NCBI GenBank assembly: GCA_047967505.1
Contig: CM106540.1
Origin: Dipteris shenzhenensis
Lineage: Eukaryota > Polypodiophyta > Polypodiopsida > Gleicheniales
Reading direction: 5' to 3' (one strand)
Length of the DNA: 64,000 nt
The notes under the pieces were generated by a model. The model was not told where the DNA came from, did no database searches, and saw only the letters and a list, made by a program, of their open reading frames with translations. Below, piece after piece: positions 23,504 through 34,556 of the stretch; position 1 is the stretch's first letter; each line of letters starts with the position of its first letter. The position numbers and the translations under genes were made by a program.

Positions 23504-25445
23504 TTGTCGTGATTTGGAGCTTGTGTTTGGCTGCAAGATAGAATGCCATTCTCTCATTGTATGCCAGCCTTTTGCTTACGTTGCGAACACATGCAATAAA
23601 GGCATGTGTTCATTGCATTTGCCCCTGTATCACAACCATGCAAGCACTTGAGGGTTTTCAAATCACCAGCAAGATGCCATTCAACTTGAAAGGTTCCATG
23701 GCCATTGACTATCAATGTTTGCCCTTCCTCTTGTCTTTGGATGGTCGATGGGATTCCTGTTCTATCTAGAACCCACTTCAATGTCTCATGGCACTCTTTC
23801 GGAGTCTCAAATGCTGCAAGCCACCATATATCTTTCTCTAGTTGCACTGAGAAATCTTGCTCTACTTCTTCATTCCCTTGAACAAAGGCTAAGGCTTTAT
23901 TCATAATGCAGATGCTGACTCTCTCTAACTTGTGTTCTTTCACCAATTGAGCTTCATCCATTTTGATGACAAATATGAACTTTCCATTGCAATCTGTACA
24001 ACGAAAGTGAAAAATCATTAGGATAAACATGATATAGGAAATGAACTAAGTAAAGTGCAATGCTATAATGGATTTCCTCTTACCATCTTCTCTCATGCCA
24101 TAGAATTTGACCATTGCTTGTTGCAGTTTCTCAACATCTAAGTAGAGATTATTGAAAGTATTCATCTCAAAGGTTTGCAAGCCAGATTTCTTTTTACTCT
24201 TCCAAGTCATTGTGCCCCTTACACAATGGTACCCTCCAAGCATTTCTCTTGCACATTGGTTTGTTTCTCGCCGTGCACATCTCACAGACCAAGGTGTGGG
24301 TAGGTGCATTGTAGACTTCTTATACTTTCCCAAAATAGCAGACTTGAAAATTTTGAAAATAGATATGTAAGCTTCACGACTTACACCGGAAGTATCACAA
24401 GCTGCAAGCATCTCCTTTGCATTCACAATATCCTTGAAGCCCTTCATCACCTCCTCAGCAACTTGCACACATAGGTGCTTGTGTCTGGGGTCCCTTAGTA
24501 TCCCAATGACATCGCTTGACTTTAATAAACTAGGTAGAGCATATGAACAATCAATATCATCCCCATATGTTCTTCCCATCTCATCTTCCATGAAGTTCCT
24601 AAAGAAGAACACAATAAAAACTTAGTCACAAATAGTGTAGCACAAAAGAGTGTAATCTCATTGGAACATTTGATAACCAACCTTGTAGCCCGGACTCTCC
24701 TCTTTCTAGCACCACCAATGGGTGGCAATGCATCCATGTTATGTAAGTACCTTCTTTTCCTCTCCTTCAATCCCAAACTAGTGGGTGGCAATGCATCCAT
24801 GTTATGTAAGTACCTTCTTTTCCTCTCCTTTAATCCCAAAGCTGTTTCTTTCATCTTTTGCACTCGTTCTTCTGCCTTCTCTCGTTCCTTCTCTACGGCT
24901 CATCGTACTTGATTGTATATAGATCTTTCCAACCTTTTTTTGGACTCAGCTAGCTTACAGAGTGACTCTTCTAACTTATGTCGCTCCAAGTCCAATGCAT
25001 TTTGCCCCAAGTCCAATGCTTTGGCTTTATCATAAAGATCCTAGTTCTCCCTTTGAAGATCCTACATAGAGTTATGCATTGCAACAATGGTGCTATTTCC
25101 TAAATGTGCTAGCATCTTTGCTTGGGCTCTGCGCATCTCGCTTGCTTGCATAGCCATTTACTGGGCATTGTTTAACCGATTGCAATAACCAAGCAACCCC
25201 GCATGTCCATTTCCAACAAACTGAACTAGCTCATGCATTGTATGGAAAGGAGGGCTCTTTTGGTTAGCAGGATCTAAAGGATACAAGGATCCTTCTACCC
25301 AAAAGTCGAGATGCTTCTTTCCTTGCAAACGAAGACTGTGGATTTTGGAAGCTCCCCTCAATCCTAGACTACGTGTGCTTGCATATTCAACCTTCAACTC
25401 TAAGTGAACCTGGTACTTGTTGGAGACGTCCTCGAATAGTGCCAT
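23504..25445 (-). pseudogene. Unnamed transposon gene, N-terminal half
   Basis: Minus-strand order: MALFEDVSNKYQVHLEL from ATG 25445, then a Lys/Glu-rich coiled-coil-like stretch with in-frame stops (25160-24900). Next comes a 21-residue tandem duplication (two copies of LGLKERKRRYLHNMDALPP, 24846-24721), then a helical region (24612-24046) with RRETNQCAREMLGG. Last is a region (24030-23554) with HLAGDLKTLKCLHG and NTCLYC. Past that point the coding look shifts frame (RLAYNERMAFYLAAKHKLQ) up to the right TIR. The gene is decayed. Its missing C-terminal half is what is found at 8.5-9.5 kb, on the other side of the 14-kb insertion. Upstream (25450-25960) is a C/T-rich tract on the gene strand. 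Transposase function is inferred. Confidence 0.55.
24721..24846. repeat. 63-bp in-frame tandem duplication
   Basis: GGTGGCAATGCATCCATG recurs at 24721 and 24784. The unit of 63 bp adds exactly 21 codons, with two or three base differences between copies. Confidence 0.92.
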
Positions 25446-25499
25446 GACTAAAGGAGTGTAGAGAAGGAGAAGGTGTGGAGATCCAAGCTTGAAGGAGCA

Positions 25500-25960
25500 G
25501 CATGCAAGAAGAGGGAGGGCGAGGAGGAGGAGGGATGGGGGAGGGAGGACCAACAGTTGAAGAGGAGGAAAGGGGGGCAGACCAGCAAGTGTGGAGAGTG
25601 AGGAGGAGTAGGCATGGAGGAGGAAGGAGGGAGGAGGGAGGAGGGAGGAGCAGGAGCGAGGGGGGAGGAGGAACAGTAGTGGAGGAGGAGGGAGGGGGAG
25701 GGCAGGAGGAGCAGGCATGGGGGAGGGAGGGAGGGGGAGGGCAGAAGGAGCAAGCATGGAGGAGGGAGGGAGGGAGGGGGAGGACGAGGAAGGGGGGGGA
25801 GGGAGTGAGGAGGGGGAGGGGAGGAGAAGGTAGGGGGAGGAGGGAGGGAGGGAGGGGGAGGAGGAGGGAGGGGGAGGAGGGAGTGAGGAGGGGGAGTGAG
25901 GGAGGGGGAGGGAGGAGGGGGAGGGAGGGAGGGAGGAGAGAGAAGGAGGGAGGAAATTCA
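25500..25960. repeat. G/A-rich low-complexity tract
   Basis: Purine-rich repeats of GGGAGGAGG type over about 460 bp; open frames on either strand are compositional artefacts. Confidence 0.93.
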
Positions 25961-26153
25961 GATTTTGAATTTTGAAATTTTTGGTTCCCACCTAGGAGTG
26001 AGAGTTGTGTAAGAGGTGGGGTCACTTGTGGGCTTAACCCACCTAGGTGAGGGGGGGTTAGGACTTTTTGGGACCTACCTTGGCCCTTTTTCCCATTCAT
26101 GCACCTCCAGTGATGAGAATATGCAATGGAATGGCAGGGCTCATTCTTTTTCC

Positions 26154-28690
26154 TTACATGATGTAGTAAAAAATTAGCCTTTGCTCTTGGTTTAAACCTT
26201 GAATTTGATGATGATATTCTAGTGATGATAACATGACATGCTTCAATTGAATTGTTTCAAACATTGGTTGGTTTGACTTCTCTTGCATTATAACTGTGTT
26301 TGTGGGAATGGCATTTATATCGGGAGTGGGGTCATAGTTTGTTACATAGATTGTTGTTGCTGGTTCTGGTAGTGTTGCACCTTGAAAAGCTTCCATCCAT
26401 AGTGTGTTGTGTGATTCAATTGCTAGTTCATGAGCCCTTTGCTCTATCTCATTCCATTTTATGGCATTGTCAGCATAAGTTATTTGCATGTCCCATGTGA
26501 ACTTGGCCTAAGTTTATTTTATTTGCAACTTATATCTTTTGAAATTATCATGCCATGTCTCATTTTGTTTTTTTATATTGTCTTCCTTTTTGCGAAAAGG
26601 TATGTATAGAAGTATTTGTTCCCTGTAGTAATTTGTTGGATCACGGAATTTGTTATAATGCATGTACCGAATGATATGTGGCCTCTTTCTTTTTTTAAAG
26701 TGTTTGTGCATGTTGTAGAATGAAGTCACTTTAGATAGCGATAAGTTATCCATGAAGGTTGGCCGACAAATGTAACTGTCAATTAAAGATGGGAAAATGA
26801 CATCGTGGAATTGTCTGGCAGGGTTTGCAGAACTGTAGGTGGTTTCAAAACGAAAGCACGATCTTTTGATGGTGATGTGTTGATGAATTGACATGGTCTT
26901 GATGAATGGTACATTGGTTATTGTGATGACATTTGCTGCATGTTCAAAAATGCACTTCCCATTTTTCGAATCCGAGTTGTTGCACCAGTTTGGTCTCAAC
27001 GACATTGTGCCATTAAGTAGTTCTTTTGTGATTGTGTTGTCAACTTTAGTGATGTACGATGTGCAGTAGCTTGCTGCTGCGTAAGGGTCCAATATGAATT
27101 ATGCATCTATGTTCGATTGCCAAAGAGGTGCCGCATGTTTGCTCAAGCAATTTGTCCATATGCTATGCAGCAGTCTTTTCAAAAAAAGAGTGGGTATTCG
27201 TAAGCTACTTCGAAGGCATTTTAGGTATTTTTCTTCACCCAAGTTAAGTTCTTCTAAGAACAGTGGCAATGTTCGGTCATTTGAACTTGAGACAGAGTTT
27301 AATGCTTGGTATATTTCTTGTAATGTTTTCATTACTTCTTTGCAATGATTTTTTAGTGGTGTAAGAATTGTTGTTCTGTTCATTGATGGTAAAGGATAAC
27401 GAAATCGACATGTTTGTTGCTCCTTTTTTTTGCAAGTGAAAGTGTGATGATGTGTTTGGATGTCACAAATAATAGGGCCCAAGAGTTTTTCATCACAAGA
27501 TATGTATTTGTCTACAAACTCTGTTACTATATCATTTGTTGTGTTGTAGCATGGAGCATTTCTTGTCCAAAGGAGTAGGTGCTCATGAAGGCTTCCTCGA
27601 TTTTTGGCTTCTGTGATTGAGAAAAAATAATCTACTTGTCCAAACATTGTATCGTACATTTTCAAGAATGTTCTCAGTGCTTGCGTCCAGTGATTGTAAT
27701 AGCGTGCACATGTTACAGGGTCATTTTGTATAAGATCATGCGCAAAAATTTCTCTTGTGTCATGCCCACATTCTTGAGTCATTAGTTTTCTTATAGTTGT
27801 CAAAGGGGCCCACTTACTCTCTATGCTTGTGAAGGTCATGAAGAATGTTGGAGGCACTAGCTGTTAGATCATTGTGAGCACCTATTTGTGCATATGTTCT
27901 AGATAGTCTGGCGATGTCTGAAGCTGGACCAAGTCTCTATATCCTACGTCTAATTGTAGGATTTTATCCAGATTAGGCTTTTCTTAACGTCCTTTGCTGT
28001 GAGCTCGCATCCTTGTAGCTTTGCTTTTTGTATACGTATCCATGCAGAGCTTGCAACATTTTTTGAAAGTATACTTATTGCCTTGAAAAAAAGACTTGGT
28101 GTATGTAAAGTATGGCGCTTGTCTTCGTGAAGAATCTCCCATTTTATACTTTGGTGGTAGCTATTATTTTGTAAATTTTTTTCTAATCTTGGATATCCAA
28201 AGAATAAAGTTGAGTAGTTATGTTCTTTACAGTGTTTGTCTTTCAGTATAAATATTGGCTTTTGGTCTTCACTTGGAGCTATTGCTAGTACTTGAGTTTC
28301 ATTGTCAAAGATAGCATGCAAACTCGTAAAACCGTGCAAAAGCGTGTTTGTGTATGTTTCATATGTGTTACTTTTGTGCACGTCGAAACAGTTCTCTGTG
28401 TTTTCGATGCTGGCCGTGCCCTTGACTGTAGCCAATTGAAAGCTTGAATAGTGGTAGCCATTCTGCTGAGATTGCTACATTTGCTTCTCTGTAAATAGGC
28501 TTGTTGGCCAAGATATGTAGAGCCTTCATAACACAGCGCACGGTTCCTGCAATGTACGGATTTTTGTACTCGATGCATCTTTTTATTGCAACAACAATTG
28601 TTGCTCCATCATCCAATTGGCATGGCAAAATGGATTGTACAATGTCTACATTGTTCGGTACATTGATCATGCTTCCTTTCATGATATATT
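26154..28690 (-). pseudogene. Helitron Rep gene, truncated and frameshifted
   Basis: Conserved Helitron protein blocks occur in order on the minus strand. KGSMINVPNNV is near 28670 and IAPSEDQKPIFILKD near 28270. The Helitron-like N domain starts at PTFFMTFTS (27850). The Rep HUH-type motif is RGSLHEHLLLW (about 27590). SYITKVDNT (about 27055) stands where Helitrons have their Tyr-containing motif, YREQILLYIPFR is near 26620, and LNQEQRLIFYYIM ends at 26154. That last block normally leads into the Pif1 helicase, which is absent: the gene stops at the junction with the purine-rich tract. Several frameshifts separate the frames. The 5' side is cut by the inverted copia structure at 28692. Not functional. 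Confidence 0.82.
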
Positions 28691-28691
28691 G

Positions 28692-28863
28692 TGAGAGTGC
28701 TCTCAATGGAAGCAAGAACGGAAGAGGGAGAGAGAGAAACAGAGAGCCACACAAGTTTTGGTGGGTGCAGAACACCCTAATCTTCTTTTTCATTCATTTA
28801 TATATATGTGTTTGAGTATTGTACATAACCGGGGTAAAGGCACAGTGACCTTTAACCCCCACA
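28692..28863 (-). repeat. Copia LTR, minus-oriented copy
   Basis: Reverse complement of the LTR at 30919-31097. It starts TGTGGGGGTTAAAGG on the minus strand after an AAGTGGGAAGT polypurine tract and ends TGCTCTCA-type at 28692. About 172 bp, unusually short for an LTR. Confidence 0.75.
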
Positions 28864-29460
28864 ACTTCCCACTTAAAGGACAATGTGCCTTTAAGGGAGA
28901 ACAACCAGTGAGCATACTATCCAATGCCCATCAATACACGACAATACTCAAACTGCTGACTAGATAGACTCTTCATCAGCATATCTACAGGGTTATCATC
29001 TGTATGAACCTTGACAAGCTCTATGCGCTTGTCCTCAAGTACCTCCCTGATGAATTGGTACCTAACCTCAATGTTTTTGGTCTTTGCATGAAAGACCAGA
29101 TTCTGTGCTAGCTGAATAGCACTCATGGAATCACTATGCAATGTCGGTACACCTGTATGAATCCCCAAATCTCCCACTAGCTGATCAAGCCATATAGCCT
29201 CCTTGCAACCCTCTGTGGCTGCAACATACTCAGCCTCTATGGTAGACAAAGCAACGCAATTCTGTGCGCGAGACATCCACGACACTACACCACCTGCAAA
29301 GGTGAACACATAACCAGAATTGGATCTCCTACTATCCACATGCCCTGCATAGTCTGAATCTGTGTACCCAAGTACATGCATGTCTCCTTTACCAAAGCAA
29401 ATGCACATCTCCTTGGTACCCTGCATGTACCTCATGATGCACTTAATTGCCTCCCAATGC
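28692..29460 (-). mobile_element. Copia fragment, inverted arm (RNase H + LTR)
   Basis: The minus frame 29468-28917 encodes Ty1/copia RNase H: GYTDSDYAGHVDSRRS, VALSTIEAEYVAATEG, LHSDSMSAIQLA and KTKNIEVRYQFI. It ends at the polypurine tract and LTR. The N-terminal RNase H and everything upstream is missing at 29460, where a second copy begins on the opposite strand. Confidence 0.88.
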
Positions 29461-31097
29461 ATTGCCATGTAAATGGGTCTACAAAATGAAGGTCGCAGGT
29501 GATGATGTGCCTAGGTACAAGGCCCGTTTGGTCGCTAAAGGGTTCAAGCAAGAGAAGGGTGTGGACTTTGATGAGATATTCTCTCCAGTTGTGAAGATGA
29601 CCACACTTAGATGCATGCTTGGACTAGTGGCATCAGAGGATATGGAGCTTATGCAGATGGATGTCAAGACAGCTTTCTTGCATGGGGATTTGCATGAGGA
29701 AATTTACATGGTGCAGCCGGAAGGCTTTGAAGAAAAGGGCAAAGAGCATTTAGTTTGCAAGCTGAAGAAGAGTCTCTATGCTCTTAAGCAAGCACCTAGA
29801 GAATGGTATCAGAAGTTTGATGCTTTCATTCGGTCCCAGGGTTTTAGAAGGAGTGAAATTGATCACTGCCTCTACACTAAAAGGGCTAAGGATAATAGCC
29901 TAATAATCCTGGCACTATATGTGGATGATATGCTATTGGCTAGCAAGAATACTTATGAGCTAGATGCATTAAAGAACAAGTTGCATGAGGCCTTTGATAT
30001 GAAGGATTTGGGACTTGCAGGTCATATTCTTGGTATGTGCATCACGCGTGATCAGAGTAGGAAACTCCTTTGGATTTCACAAAAAGAGTATGTTACAAAA
30101 GTATTGTAGCGTTTCATTATGGAGGGGGGGAAGGCAGTGAGTACTCCATTGCCTCCATATGTGAAACTGAGTCATACAGATAGTCCCAAATCAGATGAGG
30201 AAAGGGCCATGATGGCCAAGGTTCCTTATGCATCAGCAGTTGGGAGTCTTATGTATGCTATGATAGCTACTAGACCAGACATTGCATTTGCAGTGGGAGT
30301 TGTTAGCCGGTATATGGCTAATCCAGGAAAGAGGCATTGGGAGGCAGTTAAGTGCATCATGAGGTACATGAAGGGTACCAAGGAGATGTGCATCTGCTTT
30401 GGTAGAGGAGACATGCGTGTACTTGGGTACACAGATTCAGACTATGTAGGGCATATGGATAGTAGGAGATCCACTGCTAGTTATGTGTTCACCTTTGCAG
30501 GTGGTGCAGTGTCGTGGATGTCTTGCGCACAGAAGTGCGTTGCTTTGTCTACCACAGAGGCAGCCATAGAGGGTTGCAAGAAGGCTATATGGCTTGATCA
30601 GCTAGTGGGAGATTTGGAGATTCATACAGGTGTACCGACATTGCATAGTGATTCCATGAGTGCTATTCAGCTAGCACGGAATCCGGTCTTTCATGCAAAG
30701 ACCAAACACATTGAGGTCAGATATCATTTCATCAGGAAGGTACTTGAGGACAAGTGCATAGAGCTTGTCAAGATTCATACAAATGATAACCCTGCAGATA
30801 TGCTGACAAAGAGTCTACCTAGTCAGCGGTTTGAGTATTGTCGTGTATTGATGGGCATTGGATAGTATGCCCACTGGTTGTTCTCCCTTAAAGGCACATT
30901 GTCCTTTAAGTGGGAGGTTGTGGGGGTTAAAGGTCACTATGCCTTTACCCCGGTTATGTACAATACTCAAGCACATATATAAATGAATGAAAAAGAAGAT
31001 TAGGGTGGTTCTACACCCACCAAAACTTGTGACTCTCTGTCTCTGTCTCTCTCTCTCTCTCCTTCTTCCGTTCTTGCTTCCGTTGAGAGCACTCTCA
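29460..31097 (+). mobile_element. Copia fragment, plus arm (RT + RNase H + LTR)
   Basis: The frame from 29447 gives copia reverse transcriptase: KARLVAKGF, DVKTAFLHGDL, LKKSLYALKQAPREWY and the catalytic LYVDDML. A TAG at 30107-30109 interrupts it. RNase H follows to 30865, where the STTEAEYVA block is reduced to STTEAA, removing residues around the catalytic Glu. The polypurine tract AGTGGGAGGT precedes the LTR at 30919. Gag, protease and integrase are absent. Fused head-to-head with the minus arm; not autonomous. Confidence 0.9.
30919..31097 (+). repeat. Copia LTR, plus-oriented copy
   Basis: TGTGGGGGTTAAAGG start and GCACTCTCA end, about 179 bp, near-identical in inverse to 28692-28863 apart from a CT-repeat length difference. 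Confidence 0.75.
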
Positions 31098-32650
31098 ATT
31101 ATGTTGCTGGAAAGTCCTTCGTTATAATTTGTAGCAATGGTCTTGCAAACCAAGTTCTTCAATCACCAAATCCCATGGGCCGGTTGGCCAAATGGTTGGC
31201 ATTTTTACAAGAATATGATTTTTCTTTCAAAATTGTAAAAGGGGGTTGTTCCAACTTGAAGAATGCTTTGATTGATTTAGAGGAGTGCCTCGATGTAACC
31301 CTTGTAGCAGCCATAGAAGTTGGAGATCCATGGTATGGTGGAATCTACAGGTTTCTAACTGCTTTCTCCTTTCCTCTAGAAAGTACTAGCTATGAGAGAA
31401 AGAAGATCCGGAGAGATAGTAGGCGCTACACCCTCTTTGATGGGGTGTTGTACCGTCAAGGCATGGATGGGGTACTAAGACGGGCCATTGATGCAGATGA
31501 AGTACCTAAGGTATTGAAGCATAATCATGATGGATTTTATGGAGGCCACTATGCCAGTGACTATACAACTAAGAAGACTTTACATGCTGGTACCTACTAT
31601 TGGCCGACCTTATTCAAGGATGTCATTATGCATTGCAAAACTTATGAACCATGCCAATTCTTTGGTACGAAGGATTTGCGTCCTGGGCAACATCACCCAG
31701 TGATGTCCATCCATCTGTTTCAGAAGTGGAAAGTAGATTTTTTCGGGCCCCTGCCCATGACTGCCAGCAAAAAGAAGTATCTTTTGGTAGCCACTCAGTA
31801 TGTCACTAAGTGGGCTGAAGCTATCACCCTCCCCGCAGCAAATGGTAAGGCAGTTTCAAATTTCATATTTGAACATATCTACACAAGGTTTGGGACACCC
31901 ATGGAAATAGTATCTGAAAATGGGAGTCCATTCTTAAATGAAGCAGTGGAGTTACTCATGGATCGCATGGGTATTGATCATCTCACTTCTAGCATCTATT
32001 ATCCAACATCCATGGGTCAAACGGAGCGGACCAATGGCCTCCTTTGTAAAACCATGGGAAAAAGAGCTACAGGGAACAAGAGCCAGTGGGATCAGAAGGT
32101 CACAGAAGCCATATGGGCTTACAACATCACTCATAAAATGTCTGCAGGTCACACTCCTTTTGAGTTGGTGTACGATACTAAGGCCGTTTTACCACTAGAG
32201 ATAGAGATTCCGGCTTTAAGATTGGCACAAGAACAAAGGATGACAGAAGATGAACATGTAGAGGCCCGGTTGGTGCAACTTGAGAAGCTAGATGAAACCT
32301 AACACCTTACCCTACATCAAACAGAGATTCAAAAGAATCAACAAAAGGCCCGCTTAGATGCTAAGATTCGCAAGGGATGGGAAAGACACTTTACTGAGGG
32401 GGATGTTGTGCTATGCTTTGATAACAGATTGGACCACCAAATGGATAAAAAGTTCCTTCCATTGTGGACCGGTCCATACAAAGCCATCAAGGAACGTAGG
32501 AATGGGTCTGTACAAGTTCGGAAGCTGCATGAGCCATATGGCAAGAAGGTGATCAACAAGCATTACCTCAAGCCCTTCTTTGTGCATGATGGACCCAGGC
32601 ATGGAAATGCTATGCATTCCCTTCCTGGGGGGGGGAACTGTTATGGATAA
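31098..32650 (+). pseudogene. Ty3/gypsy pol, 3' part (RNase H end to integrase)
   Basis: One frame with a single TAA (32300-32302). It starts in the C-terminal RNase H (GRLAKWLAFLQEYDF). The HHCC zinc-binding domain follows (HNHDGFYGGH and CKTYEPC). In the integrase core the first Asp is in KVDFFGP and the Glu in GQTERTNG. The second catalytic Asp, normally in S-D-N-G, is replaced by Glu in VSENGSPF. A C-terminal region with WTGPYKA follows, before a G-rich polypurine tract. Gag, protease and reverse transcriptase are missing on the left, where the copia structure begins. Non-autonomous remnant. Confidence 0.92.
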
Positions 32651-33630
32651 ATTTGTCTAAGGAATAAGGCATAAATATGTGTGTGTGTTTGTATGTGTAG
32701 CAATAGTTTAATAAAATATGGTGTACATAGGGCCCAGGGTTGAGGTGGCAGGGCATGACCATGTGCCACCCTTCCACATAAGAAGACCCATAAGGTGTGT
32801 TGTACATAATCCATGGTAGTAATATTATAAAATGTAAGGTGGCATGGTTCCTCCATGTCCCACCCCTCCACCTAGGCGGTCCCATGCCTGCATTTAGTGA
32901 GATATGGCCTAAAGTCCATGAGAGAAGTAATATAAAATAGGTGGAGATGGATATTATATTAGATTACTCCCTTCATGTAGGTTAGGCCCATGTGGGGGGG
33001 GTATAGATAGTCCAAGGATACAAGTTAAATAATGGGGAAAATAGGATGAGGTGGCAAGATTCCTTGTGCCAACCTTCCACTTGTCCTCCTAGAGGTTTGA
33101 ACGTATTATAAAATTGGGAAGAGACCAAGGGAGTATCATAGACTTGAGATATGGGGCTTGATTTATGTGGAAAAATGAGGCAAAGGGTTGTTGAACACAA
33201 TTGAGAGTGAGTAACCGCCTAGCCCACGTGGGAGACTTTTCCACACACACCATTGTGGGAGGATGCATTTATTGGGAGAGACCACCTCTCTTGGCTATAA
33301 AAGGAGGGGCCTATTCCTTGATGGGACACACTCATTCTTGTAAAGCCACCTAGCTAGTACTTTGGTTTCCCCCTCCCTTCCTTTCAAATAAAGCATGGCC
33401 CTCTTCCCTTGATGTCTCCATCTTTACATTCCTCCTCCCATCATGTACATGCTTCTCTTCCCCCTCTCCCTTTCCCCTTGTGCCATAGTCTCCCTCTTCA
33501 TTCCCTCCCCTTCTAATCCCTTTTTCCCTTCCATGATTACATTTTGCCCTCACGTTCTCCTTTTCTCTATAACCCTTGAGCATCACCATGCTTAGTGTCT
33601 AGCCTCTTGTCCTGATTTCTTTTCTAGGTA
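32639..33630 (+). repeat. Gypsy 3' LTR
   Basis: Starts TGTTATGG directly after the GGGGGGGGGAAC polypurine tract. It contains a TATA box (GGCTATAAAAGGAGGG, about 33293-33308) and a CT-rich U5-like region. The 3' boundary (near TAGGTAGCA at 33633) is approximate because no 5' LTR is present for comparison. Confidence 0.6.
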
Positions 33631-33987
33631 GCAGTATACTAAGTGTAGTAAGTCTTAGAATGTTCATACTATTCCATAAAGGAATAGAGGGTACACACTA
33701 AGTTATGTAAACATGTTAATTGGAGCCGAAATAAACCTTAAAGTATAACAATCTTAGATGCCCACACTGCTTCATTACAAAACAGAATGTGCACACTAAG
33801 TATAACGAGTGCCATTCCATTTCAGAATGGAGTGTACATACTAAGACATATTAGTATATTCTAATACAGACAAAAAATGTATATACTAAGTGCAGTGACT
33901 TGTACACTAAGTTATATTAACATGTACGAAAACAAAATGTACACAGTAAGTATAACGAGTCTTCGAATATTCACATTGTTCCATTTT
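33631..33987. repeat. Degenerate tandem repeat region
   Basis: TACACACTAAGT/TACATACTAAG and CCATTTCAGAATG-like words recur every 60-120 bp. The same words continue right of the LINE (41125-41160), showing the LINE inserted into this repeat tract. Confidence 0.6.
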
Positions 33988-34004
33988 AGAATAAAGCGTA
34001 CATA
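33988..34004. repeat. LINE target-site duplication, left copy
   Basis: AGAATAAAGCGTACATA, 17 bp, identical to 41122-41138. Confidence 0.95.
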
Positions 34005-34556
34005 AAAGCAATAGCGAAGCTCCTGCGAGCCCTCCTTCCCTCGCCATAGCCTCTACCTCCCTACTCTCCTCGCCCGCTTCGCCTGTGCCCTCGCCTCGCC
34101 CGCCTCGCCCGCCTTGCTTGTGCCCTCGCCTCGCCCGCCTCACCTGCGCCCTCCCTCGCCTTGCACCCTCACCTCGCCTGTGCCCCCCTGCCTTGCGCCC
34201 CCCCTCGTCCTTCGCCACCGCCTTGCCCCCGCCCAACCTCGCCACCGCCTCTCCCTTCACCTCGCCACACCCTCGCCTTGGCCCTTCGCCCTCGCCTCCG
34301 CCCTCCGCCCTCTGCCCTTTCCATGCCCTTGCCTCCGCCATCGCCTTCGCCCCTCGCCCCCGCCTTTGCCTCGCCCTTGCATTCGCCTTTGCCCCGCCTT
34401 CGCCCTCACCTCTCCTCGCCTTCGCCCTCGCCCTCGCCATGCTCTCGCCTCGCTTGCCAATTCCTCATCCACACCCAGGCTCCACCCTCGTTTAACTCCT
34501 CCCTTTTTGGTGGCAGCCTCTTCCTCCTCGGAGTTCTCGCAGTTTGTCTTGGCGGT

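Noticed and set aside
9526-23512. 8- or 9-bp target-site duplication for the 14-kb element
   Set aside because: Flanks ATCCTTCTT and TTGTCGTGA do not match; at most TT is shared, so no duplication is claimed.
25158-26100. Pro/Ser-rich and Gly/Glu-rich long frames
   Set aside because: Purely the result of the GGGAGGAGG-type tract; only the first 95 codons from 25445 look protein-like.
34085-34495. Pro-rich frames at the LINE 5' end
   Set aside because: CTCGCC repeat of the 5' untranslated region; all frames stay open by composition.
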